Source: Bacteroidales bacterium (lineage in GTDB: Bacteria; Bacteroidota; Bacteroidia; Bacteroidales; Paludibacteraceae). Taken from it: a stretch of DNA of 19,287 nucleotides. The notes beneath the pieces are model-generated. The model saw nothing but the letters and a program-made list of their open reading frames with translations. It was not told the DNA's origin and ran no database searches. Made by a program: the position numbers and the translations under genes. Location: positions 1 to 19,287 of the forward strand of contig JAGHSG010000172.1 in the NCBI GenBank assembly GCA_018066005.1, in the 5' to 3' direction. This document shows positions 6,625 through 13,188 of the stretch, one piece after another (the stretch's first letter is position 1; every line of letters starts with the position of its first letter).

Positions 6625-7308
6625 TTACTCATCTATGACTATTTTATATCCTTTGCCATGTACCACGATGATGCGGATGTGCTTGTCGGCACTGAGATAA
6701 TGACGTAAGTGGTTGATGTACACGGATAAGGAACGCGATGTGAAGTAATTGTCAGTCCCCCACAATGTTTTGAGAATATGGCTTCTCTCTACCATTTGTC
6801 CCTGTTTCCGGCATAGCATCAGCAATAAATCACATTCTCTACTGCTCATACTTATGCCGTTCAGGGTTTGACGCTCGGCATCAAACGTCAGGGTACCTAA
6901 TTGGAAAAGTGTCTCCGTGTTATTGGTGTTCTGACGCATGTGGCGCAGCCAAGCTTGTATTTTATATGCCAAGATATCCATGGAAAAAGGTTTCGTCACG
7001 TACTCGTTGCAACCTGCCTGGTATCCGGCTTTGATAGACTCTTTATCGGTTTGTTCGGAAACGAGAATAACCGGAATCTCTTTGCCGCTCTCTCGTAACT
7101 CTTTTACCATTTCCACGCCTGTCATTTCGGGCATTGATACATCCGATATGCACAGGTCGTATGATCCTTGTAATAAGGCTTCTAAACCGGTCTTCCCGTC
7201 CGAAGCTTTATCTACTGTATATCCCAATTCGCGTAAGTATTCAACGATAATGGTACTTAGGTTAGGGTCATCTTCGCACAATAATATGGATGTAGATATT
7301 TGAATCAT
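6625..7308 (-). CDS. rprY: OmpR-family response regulator, RprY-like
   Basis: This is a two-domain, DNA-binding response regulator of 227 residues. The receiver domain (about 6-122) has the acidic pair CEDD (11-14), phospho-acceptor Asp56 in CISDVSMPEMTG, a Ser at the switch position in LVSEQ, and Lys in VTKPFS. The C-terminal winged helix (about 133-226) shows LTFDAERQTL, SRECDLLLMLCRKQGQMVER, TSRSLSVYINHLRHYL and HGKGYKIV. The whole pattern resembles Bacteroides RprY, which affects transcription of oxidative-stress and transport genes. No histidine kinase gene is adjacent, so within this window it is an orphan. It is divergent from ansA. No clear TAnnTTTG box is visible upstream; three CAAAT repeats at 7333-7357 might be binding sites. 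Transcription ends at the hairpin at 6540-6577. The RprY name is a similarity call. Confidence 0.85.
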   Translation of the reverse strand: MIQISTSILLCEDDPNLSTIIVEYLRELGYTVDKASDGKTGLEALLQGSYDLCISDVSMPEMTGVEMVKELRESGKEIPVILVSEQTDKESIKAGYQAGCNEYVTKPFSMDILAYKIQAWLRHMRQNTNNTETLFQLGTLTFDAERQTLNGISMSSRECDLLLMLCRKQGQMVERSHILKTLWGTDNYFTSRSLSVYINHLRHYLSADKHIRIIVVHGKGYKIVIDE

Positions 7309-7332
7309 AGTTTTTTGTTTTTAGGTATGGTA

Positions 7333-7358
7333 CAAATCTCGTGCCAAATGCCCAAATG
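7333..7358. repeat. Three short direct repeats (CAAAT) between the regulator and ansA
   Basis: CAAAT occurs at 7333-7337, 7345-7349 and 7353-7357; the last two are part of a 7-base exact repeat CCAAATG (7344-7350 and 7352-7358). They lie 25-50 bases upstream of the regulator start and just upstream of the ansA promoter, where an OmpR-type factor could bind. This is suggestive only. Confidence 0.35.
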
Positions 7359-7388
7359 GAATGATTAAAAAAGTAAAAAGTAAAAATA

Positions 7389-7420
7389 TTTGTGTATTTC
7401 ATATTTTTTTTGTACCTTTG
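7389..7420 (+). promoter_or_regulatory. Promoter of ansA-pepD
   Basis: TTTG (7389-7392) and TACCTTTG (7413-7420) are 20 bases apart. The ansA ATG at 7448 lies 27 bases past the -7 box. The open frame from 7361 includes this promoter and so is not the coding start. Confidence 0.88.
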
Positions 7421-7447
7421 CACCTTGAACAATACCACACTGATATT

Positions 7448-8470
7448 ATGCGTGTATTATTGATTTTTACAGGGGGAACCATTTCTATGGTTCGCAATCC
7501 GAAAACGGGTTCCCTTCACCCTGCCTCTATGGAGGCATTCAAGGCGTATGTCCCGGAGTTGTTCCATTCGGATGTGCAGGTGGATCTGTTGCCGTTTAAC
7601 CCACTGATTGACTCTTCGGACGTCAATCCCACTCATTGGGTACAGATGGCTAAAACGGTGGCTGATAACTATGCCGATTATGATGGTTTTGTTATTCTTC
7701 ATGGCACGGATACGATGTCTTATTCGGCATCGGCATTGAGTTTTATGTTGGAGAATTTGCATAAACCGGTGGTGTTTACAGGCAGTCAGTTGCCTATTGG
7801 CGTGCTGCGGTCGGATGCCCGGGAAAACTTGCTGACGGCTATTGAAATAGCGGCAGCCACGCAGGCGGACGGAAGTGCCATGGTACCGGAAGTGACCATC
7901 TTCTTCGAAGGTAAACTGTTCCGCGCCAATCGTACAACGAAGAAGAATGCCGAGCAATTTGAAGCGTTTGATTCGTATAATTACCCCGCTTTGGCAAAAG
8001 CCGGCGTACATATCACCTACCGGGAACACCTCATCCATTATGACAAGTCGGACAGTCCGCTGCTCGCTCATTTGGATACGGACCGCCATGTGGCTATCTT
8101 GAAACTGTTCCCCGGCATAACTGCCCCTGTGGTGGAAGCCATCTTGCATACTCCCGGCTTACGGGGAGTTGTTCTTGAAACCTTCGGCTCGGGCAACGCA
8201 CCTTCCTATGGTTGGTTGTATCAGCAGTTGCGTGATGCCGTTAACCGCGGTGTTATTATCGTCAATAAAACGCAATGCAATACGGGCACCGTGGAGATGG
8301 GACGGTATGAAGTCAGTTTGAACCTGATGAAAGCCGGCGTGTTGAGCGGTTATGATATTACGACGGAAGCACTCTTGACAAAGATGATGCACCTGTTGGG
8401 CACGTATAAAGATGCCGACATAGTTCGCCAAAAACTGCAAGAACCCATTTGTGGAGAAATGACTATTTAG
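7448..8470 (+). CDS. ansA: Type I (cytoplasmic) L-asparaginase
   Basis: This enzyme hydrolyses L-asparagine to aspartate and ammonia. At 340 residues without a signal peptide it fits the cytoplasmic type I class. The first catalytic motif is IFTGGTIS (Thr11 as nucleophile). The second is LHGTDTMSYSA (Thr87-Asp88), followed by FTGSQLPIGVLRSDAREN. LEAFGSGNAP-like residues occur as VVLETFGSGNAPSYG, and the C-terminal part has NKTQCNTGTVEMGRYEV. The start at 7448 (MRVLLIFTGG) is chosen over 7361 because the longer frame covers the promoter. The gene is followed 27 bases later by pepD, with no visible promoter between them. Together they would supply amino acids and ammonia from asparagine and dipeptides. 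Confidence 0.94.
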   Translation: MRVLLIFTGGTISMVRNPKTGSLHPASMEAFKAYVPELFHSDVQVDLLPFNPLIDSSDVNPTHWVQMAKTVADNYADYDGFVILHGTDTMSYSASALSFMLENLHKPVVFTGSQLPIGVLRSDARENLLTAIEIAAATQADGSAMVPEVTIFFEGKLFRANRTTKKNAEQFEAFDSYNYPALAKAGVHITYREHLIHYDKSDSPLLAHLDTDRHVAILKLFPGITAPVVEAILHTPGLRGVVLETFGSGNAPSYGWLYQQLRDAVNRGVIIVNKTQCNTGTVEMGRYEVSLNLMKAGVLSGYDITTEALLTKMMHLLGTYKDADIVRQKLQEPICGEMTI

Positions 8471-8497
8471 CAATAATTAAAAATAAAATATATTGTT

Positions 8498-9943
8498 ATG
8501 AGAGATTTAGAACCAAAAGCACTGTGGGAGAATTTCTACAGTCTGACGCAAATCCCGCGTCCTTCGGGAAAACGTAAGGAAATAAGTGATTTCCTGTATA
8601 ACTATGGTTTACAATTAGGTCTGGAGACGGTACGTGATGAGATAGGTAACGTCATCATCCGCAAACCTGCCAGCGCGGGTTATGAAAACCACCCGGGCGT
8701 TATTCTCCAGGGACACATGGATATGGTGCCTCAGAAGAACAACGACGTGCAACACGATTTTGAAAAAGACCCCATACGCGCGTACGTGGAAGATAATAAG
8801 GAGTGGGTGACGGCAGACGGTACGACTCTGGGAGCGGATAATGGTATCGGTGTAGCCGTTGCTATGACTATTTTGGCGGACAAGAACGTTGTACATCCTC
8901 CTTTGGAGGCTTTCTTCTCTATTGACGAAGAGACGGGTATGTACGGCGCCAATGCTCTTGCACCTCAAGTATTGCAAGGTAAATACCTGCTGAACTTGGA
9001 TAGTGAAGTAGAAGGCGAACTATGTATCGGTTGTGCCGGCGGTATAGACGCTACGGCGCGTTTCGCTTTCCAACCCGTAGATGTCGAAGATGGTGATATA
9101 GCCATGAAAGTCGTTTTGACAGGACTGAAAGGCGGTCACTCGGGATGCGATATCCAACTGCAACGTGCCAATGCCAATAAACTTATGTTCCGTTTCTTGA
9201 AACAAGCCGTTTCAGAATATGAGGCTCGTTTGGTGTCTGTCTGCGGCGGTAATATGCGTAATGCCATTCCTCGTGACGCCGAAGCAGTCGTTACTATTCC
9301 TGCCGAAGGTAAAGAAGAGTTTATTGAGTTGGTTGATGAGTGGGAGGACCTCTTTATCAAGCAATATGACGGTGTGGAAGACGGTATCCGTTTCACGACG
9401 GAAGAAGTGGAATGCCCCAAACAGGAGATGCCGGAAGATGTGCAAGACTTCCTTATTCATGCCGTTACTATCTGCCCAAGCGGTGTATATCGTGTACAAC
9501 CCGAACTGCCTGAGTTGGTAGAAACATCCAATAATTTGTCTATCATTACCACCGAGAATAATCAGGTTAGTGTTCTTTGTCTGGCTCGTTCCAATGACGA
9601 AACACGCAAACAGGAGTTGGTCGATGTATTGAGTTCGGTCTTCTCGCTGGCTGGTGCAGATGTCGAATTTACGGGAGATTATCCGGGCTGGATGCCTAAT
9701 GTCAAGAGTTCGTTGTTGCAACTGATGAAGCAGGTATATAATGAAGAGTTTGGTATCACGCCTCGTTCAATAGCTATGCACGCCGGTTTGGAGTGCGGTA
9801 TTATCGGCGGTAAGCATCCGGGTATGGAAATGGTTTCCTTCGGTCCCACGATTGAGCATCCCCACAGCCCCGATGAGCGCGTCAATATCGCCACCGTGCA
9901 GAAATTCTACAAATACGTGCTTGCTATTTTGAAGAAGGTATAA
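8498..9943 (+). CDS. pepD: Aminoacyl-histidine dipeptidase (PepD, peptidase family M20C)
   Basis: This is a cytoplasmic di-zinc dipeptidase that cleaves X-His and other dipeptides. It is 481 residues, normal for the family. Metal and catalytic residues appear in order: QGHMDMV (His73, Asp75), GTTLGADNGIG (Asp114 as bridging ligand), IDEETGMYGA (Glu144 as base, Glu145), NLDSEVEGELC (Asp168), and a C-terminal His in EHPHSPDERVNI. The CAGGIDA segment and the lid-domain motif LKGGHSGCDI are also present. The second gene of the ansA unit, it is followed by the bidirectional terminator at 9962-9998. Confidence 0.95.
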   Translation: MRDLEPKALWENFYSLTQIPRPSGKRKEISDFLYNYGLQLGLETVRDEIGNVIIRKPASAGYENHPGVILQGHMDMVPQKNNDVQHDFEKDPIRAYVEDNKEWVTADGTTLGADNGIGVAVAMTILADKNVVHPPLEAFFSIDEETGMYGANALAPQVLQGKYLLNLDSEVEGELCIGCAGGIDATARFAFQPVDVEDGDIAMKVVLTGLKGGHSGCDIQLQRANANKLMFRFLKQAVSEYEARLVSVCGGNMRNAIPRDAEAVVTIPAEGKEEFIELVDEWEDLFIKQYDGVEDGIRFTTEEVECPKQEMPEDVQDFLIHAVTICPSGVYRVQPELPELVETSNNLSIITTENNQVSVLCLARSNDETRKQELVDVLSSVFSLAGADVEFTGDYPGWMPNVKSSLLQLMKQVYNEEFGITPRSIAMHAGLECGIIGGKHPGMEMVSFGPTIEHPHSPDERVNIATVQKFYKYVLAILKKV

Positions 9944-9961
9944 AACAGAACTGGGATATAC

Positions 9962-9998
9962 AAAAAAGAGCCACATCTTATGGATGCGGCTCTTTTTT
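9962..9998. terminator. Bidirectional terminator shared by pepD (+) and the tRNA/ompA unit (-)
   Basis: GAGCC (9968-9972) pairs with GGCTC (9988-9992) and CATC (9974-9977) with GATG (9983-9986), with one A/C mismatch and a 5-base loop. It is flanked by six A and six T, so it works in both directions. It begins 18 bases after the pepD stop and ends 1 base before the tRNA 3' end. Confidence 0.88.
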
Positions 9999-9999
9999 G

Positions 10000-10074
10000 T
10001 GGTCCCTCAAGGGCTTGAACCTTGGACCCCCTGATTATGAGTCAGGTGCTACTAACCAACTGAGCTAAGAGACC
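10000..10074 (-). tRNA. tRNA with anticodon CAU (probably Ile2, otherwise elongator Met)
   Basis: The minus strand folds as a full cloverleaf. The acceptor GGTCTCT pairs with AGGGACC (one G-T), the anticodon stem CCTGA pairs with TCAGG around the loop CTCATAA, and the T arm is CAAGG-TTCAAGC-CCTTG. The discriminator is A, and CCA is not encoded. The anticodon is complementary to 10037-10039. It is not the initiator, since the acceptor is fully paired and the anticodon stem lacks the three G-C pairs. The acceptor and the TTAGCTC start resemble isoleucine tRNA2, whose CAU is modified to lysidine-AU by TilS. The D stem has only three good pairs (GCT/AGC), with a 13:22 mismatch caused by an extra T before AGC. 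Confidence 0.9.
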
Positions 10075-10129
10075 CCGACGCGTACGTGCGTCACCCGTGT
10101 GCGTGTACCTTATTATATATAAGGCGTCG
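10075..10129 (-). other. Structured spacer between the OmpA gene and the tRNA
   Basis: This 55-base spacer is full of inverted repeats. CGACGC (10076-10081) matches GCGTCG (10124-10129), GACGC (10077-10081) matches GCGTC (10088-10092), and CCTTAT (10108-10113) matches ATAAGG (10119-10124). Long alternating purine-pyrimidine runs are also present. No TAnnTTTG promoter is visible, so the tRNA is probably transcribed from upstream and cut from the 3' end of the OmpA transcript. Confidence 0.45.
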
Positions 10130-11977
10130 TTATTCTTTAGGAATGATAAGTTTCATACCTTCCTTAATCTGATCAGGCGAAGTCAGCAAGTCGCGGTTGG
10201 CTTCGTAGATTTTGGTCCACAAAGCGGCATTGCCGTAATACTGCTTTGCCAAATGCCCCAGCGTCATGTTAGCCCCTACCACGATGGTATCGGCTTCCAT
10301 GGTAGCAGGAGTTTTCTCCTCTACCGCTTCTCGGGGTTGTATGGTCTGCTTCATCAGTTCAACGAAACCTTTGGTAGCGTCTTGTTTGTCTTCGGCTACC
10401 TTTTTCTCGGCTTTGTTATCATCAGCCTTATCGTTCATAAGGGCTTTGAAAGCATCGGCGATTTGTTGAATCTTACCGGTTTCTTTCAAGGTCTTCTTGG
10501 CTTCTTCCAATGCCTCGGAGGAAGATACGTGCTTGCCTTCACCGGCTTGACGTACGGCAGAACCTTTCTTGACGTCTTTATATTGCTCGAAGTAAGCAAA
10601 GTCTTCTTTAGACTGCTCCATCTCGGCATCAGTCACGATGCGAATCTCTACACGACGGTTGACGCTGAAGGATCCTTCCGCACGGTCATCTTGCATAATA
10701 CCACGACCTACCAGGTAAACGCGAGAGGAATCAACACCCATATCCAACAGGGTTTGTGTTACGTTCTTTGCACGCTGAACAGCCAACCACTTGTTGTACT
10801 CAACGGCACCGGTGTTATCGCAAGAACCAACAACGAATGCTTTGTAGTTAGGCTCAGATTGCAGCAACATAGCGGCATCACCCGTGATAGAGAGTGCTAT
10901 CTGATCCAGTTCGGGATCATCGTTAGCAAAGAATACCACATAGTCGCGGATATGACGCGGAGCAGCAGGTGCAACAGCGGCAGGCGCTACGACAGGAACA
11001 GGGGCTTCGGATTGGATGAGAAGCGTATCGCGGCGGATATCCCAAATGGTATCTTTCTGAGGAACGACTTTATATTTGTCGCGTTTTGCCTTACCCATAG
11101 CCGGATCATCATAGTACGTACCATCATTCCAGTTGTCAATTTGACGATCAACCATGAAGTTACGAACGTTGGATTTTTCACGCGGCTCAAACTTATAACG
11201 AAGTATGAGTTCGCAATCAAAGAAACCGTCGTTATTTTCCGGACGAACACGTGCGTCAATTTGGTCGGTCGTGGTGTAGTTATAGATAGCGCGCAGACCT
11301 AATTGGAAACTACGGTTCAAATTAAATTCAGCACTTACACCGCCGAAGAACACACCGGTGGCTCTATATTTATTCATCTTCTCTGATTCTTGTCTTGTCC
11401 CGGTTTCGTATTTCCAAGGTGTATCAGAAAGAATCTTGTCCATGCTACGTTCATTAGGATATTGAATGCTGTTCTTCCACCACAAAGCACCACCACCCAA
11501 GATAAGGTCCAATGCAAAGAGTTTAGCCTTGTTTTGGGGACGGAACATGTTGAAAACATCCATAGCGATGTAGAGATTAGCCTGATGAGACATACCTTCC
11601 AACATGATTTTGGCAGCATGATCATCATTGGTACCGGTTACGCGGTAATTACGGAATTTGTATTCCAAACCGAGAGACCACGTATTATTCCAGTGATAAG
11701 CAGCACCTAAACCAACGTTTGGTACCCAAACACCATGCTTCTTCTCACTTGTAAAGTCTGCATCTGTGACGTTAAAACCAGCAGTCAAATACATAGACCA
11801 ATGGGACTGGTCGGCAATAACAATGTGGTTGTCGTTTTCCTTACCATCCCAGGGGTGAACACCCAAAGAATCAGTAGGAAGCTCCACTTGTTTCGCATCT
11901 ACTGTTTGCTCAGCGTCCTGAGCAAAAGCAAATGACATAGTCATCAGCGCAATTAAGGTTAAAAAACATTTTCTCAT
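10130..11977 (-). CDS. OmpA-family outer-membrane protein with C-terminal LysM domain
   Basis: This is a 615-residue envelope protein. A signal peptide ends at about AFA-19 before Gln20. Residues about 55-265 look like a transmembrane beta-barrel (alternating strands such as WSMYLTAGFNV, SLGLEYKFRNY, FQLGLRAIYNY, CELILRYKF). A Pro/Ala-rich hinge (about 324-340) precedes an OmpA C-terminal domain (about 343-448). In it, Asp387 (SCDNTG) and Arg402 (VQRAKNV) are the expected diaminopimelate-binding residues, and NRRVEIRI ends the domain. A charged, helical linker (about 450-555) leads to a C-terminal LysM domain (about 562-613: VVGANMTLGHLAKQYYGN, IYEANRDLL, IKEGMKLIIP). Both domains bind peptidoglycan in known families, so it likely tethers the outer membrane to the wall. 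It has its own strong promoter and a leader of roughly 70 bases with palindromes. The tRNA follows 55 bases downstream. Confidence 0.92.
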   Translation of the reverse strand: MRKCFLTLIALMTMSFAFAQDAEQTVDAKQVELPTDSLGVHPWDGKENDNHIVIADQSHWSMYLTAGFNVTDADFTSEKKHGVWVPNVGLGAAYHWNNTWSLGLEYKFRNYRVTGTNDDHAAKIMLEGMSHQANLYIAMDVFNMFRPQNKAKLFALDLILGGGALWWKNSIQYPNERSMDKILSDTPWKYETGTRQESEKMNKYRATGVFFGGVSAEFNLNRSFQLGLRAIYNYTTTDQIDARVRPENNDGFFDCELILRYKFEPREKSNVRNFMVDRQIDNWNDGTYYDDPAMGKAKRDKYKVVPQKDTIWDIRRDTLLIQSEAPVPVVAPAAVAPAAPRHIRDYVVFFANDDPELDQIALSITGDAAMLLQSEPNYKAFVVGSCDNTGAVEYNKWLAVQRAKNVTQTLLDMGVDSSRVYLVGRGIMQDDRAEGSFSVNRRVEIRIVTDAEMEQSKEDFAYFEQYKDVKKGSAVRQAGEGKHVSSSEALEEAKKTLKETGKIQQIADAFKALMNDKADDNKAEKKVAEDKQDATKGFVELMKQTIQPREAVEEKTPATMEADTIVVGANMTLGHLAKQYYGNAALWTKIYEANRDLLTSPDQIKEGMKLIIPKE

Positions 11978-11981
11978 AACT

Positions 11982-11993
11982 ATTCTATAGAAT
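11982..11993. repeat. 12-base palindrome just before the OmpA start codon
   Basis: ATTCTATAGAAT is a perfect palindrome ending 5 bases before the ATG at 11977. In the mRNA it would sit at the ribosome loading site; a protein-binding site is the alternative. Confidence 0.4.
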
Positions 11994-12023
11994 TTATTGA
12001 TTTACAATTAATTAGGTGTGATA

Positions 12024-12035
12024 TATGCGCGCATA
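12024..12035. repeat. 12-base palindrome in the OmpA leader
   Basis: TATGCGCGCATA is a perfect palindrome inside the predicted 5' leader, about 18 bases downstream of the -7 box. Its GC-rich core stands out from the AT-rich surroundings. Confidence 0.4.
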
Positions 12036-12052
12036 ATCACTCATTCAGCGTG

Positions 12053-12084
12053 CAAAGATACAACTTTTTTTCGAGATACACAAA
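12053..12084 (-). promoter_or_regulatory. Promoter of the OmpA-LysM gene
   Basis: On the minus strand TTTG (12084-12081) and TATCTTTG (12060-12053) are 20 bases apart. The gap to the start codon is 75 bases, the longest leader among the mapped promoters here. Confidence 0.85.
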
Positions 12085-12119
12085 TTTTTTGGCAAAAAAA
12101 ATACTTTTTCTCGTGCGCG

Positions 12120-12151
12120 CTTGCATATACGTACCTTTTTAAGTAACTTTG
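12120..12151 (+). promoter_or_regulatory. Promoter of the pta-ackA unit
   Basis: The -7 box TAACTTTG (12144-12151) is preceded 20 bases upstream by CTTG (12120-12123), one base off the TTTG consensus. The pta ATG at 12174 lies 22 bases past the -7 box. It is divergent from the OmpA promoter 36 bases away. Confidence 0.75.
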
Positions 12152-12173
12152 CACGAAGATTAATATACTGAAT

Positions 12174-13170
12174 ATGTCTATTTTAGAGCAAATGACAGAG
12201 CGGGCTAAGAAGAACCCGCAACGCATCGTCCTTCCGGAGGGAGACGAACCGCGGACATTGGAGGCCGCTAATATCTTGTTGCAAAACAAAATTGCCCAAC
12301 TGATTTTGATCGGTAAGAAAGATGTTATCGAGAAGATGGCTGCAGAAAAGGGGTACAACTACATCCAATATGCTACAATTTTCGACCCTGCTTCCGAGCC
12401 TAAAATGAAAGATTATGCCAACCTGCTTTATGAACTGCGTAAGGCCAAAGGTATGACGGAAGAAGAGGCTGCCAAAAAAGCACAAGATGTATTTGGGCTG
12501 TTTGATGATTAAGGCCGGCGATGCTGACGGCGAATTGGCAGGAGCCAGGGGAACAACGGCGGATACCATTCGTCCCGCTTTCCAAATATTGAAAACAAAG
12601 CCCGGCTGCAAGATTGTAAGTGGTGCATTCCTGATGTTCACGCCGGCTAAACAGTTGGGTGAAGATGGTTTCCTCGTCTTTGCCGATTGTGCCGTTAATC
12701 CGTGTCCCAATGCCGAAGAATTGGCACAGATAGCTATCTCAACGGCAGAAACGGCGCGTGGCTTGGCGCAAATAGAACCCAGAGTGGCTATGTTGAGTTT
12801 CTCGACCAAAGGAAGTGCCAAACATGAATTGGTGGATAAGGTTACCGAAGCTACGCGTCTTGCTAAAGAGTTGGCACCTGAATTGAATATAGATGGCGAG
12901 TTGCAAGCCGATGCCGCCCTCGTGGAGAGTGTAGGGGCTAAAAAAGCTCCGGACAGTCCTGTGGCAGGCAAGGCTAACGTATTGGTATTCCCCGACTTGC
13001 AGGCAGGCAATATAGGATATAAATTGGTAGAACGCTTCTCCGGTGCCGATGCGGTAGGTCCTATTTTGCAGGGCATAGCAGCCCCCGTGAATGATTTGAG
13101 TCGCGGTTGCAAAGTGCAGGATATCGTGCAAATGGTAATCATAACGGCCAATCAAGCTATAAGCAGATAA
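12174..13170 (+). pseudogene. pta: Phosphate acetyltransferase, broken by a frameshift
   Basis: Intact Pta converts acetyl-CoA and phosphate to acetyl phosphate. Frame 1 (12174-12512) gives a normal N-terminal part: RIVLPEGDEPRTLEAANILL near the start, then YANLLYELRKAKGMTEEEAA. It runs into a stop at 12510-12512 after a non-family tail FGLFDD. The rest continues in the +1 frame from 12487 to 13170: YLGCLMIKAGDADGELAGAR, VFADCAVNPCPNAEELAQIA, LSFSTKGSAKHELVDKV, DGELQADAALVE and AAPVNDLSRG. Family members read D-P-L-Y-L at the junction. Here the GAT codon (12486-12488) is followed by one G and then TAT TTG, so five bases appear to be missing. Everything else is well conserved, suggesting a recent mutation or an assembly error. 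An ATG at 12487 could start the C-terminal piece separately. ackA follows after 18 bases. Confidence 0.85.
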
Positions 13171-13188
13171 CAGACAACAGAAATAAAT

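Noticed and set aside
7361..7447. Longer start for ansA at 7361
   Set aside because: It would translate through the -33 and -7 boxes; MRVLLIFTGG at 7448 is the family-like start.
7457..8149. Minus-strand open frame of 230 codons opposite ansA
   Set aside because: It is antisense to the catalytic regions of the asparaginase, rich in His, Arg and Gln, with no promoter.
10097..11302. Long plus-strand open frame of 401 codons opposite the OmpA gene
   Set aside because: It is fully antisense to a well-supported OmpA-LysM gene, has no promoter box, starts inside the tRNA spacer and shows no family-like motifs. It is a by-product of codon use on the other strand.
12021..12151. Possible origin or attachment site in the AT-rich divergent region between the OmpA gene and pta
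   Set aside because: The A/T runs and palindromes are explained by two divergent promoters and a leader; there are no DnaA-box clusters or repeated ends of a mobile element.
12474..12480. Programmed frameshift at the A6G run in pta
   Set aside because: A -1 slip there gives the wrong frame; the downstream part needs +1. Losing one A would give KKHKMYLG, which loses the conserved Asp and is still two residues short. The family match runs through GAT, which puts the break after it.
12183..13151. Minus-strand open frame of 322 codons opposite pta, continuous across the frameshift
   Set aside because: It is antisense to clearly conserved Pta segments, is low in motif content, and has no promoter. 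It does not offer an alternative gene that would explain the break.
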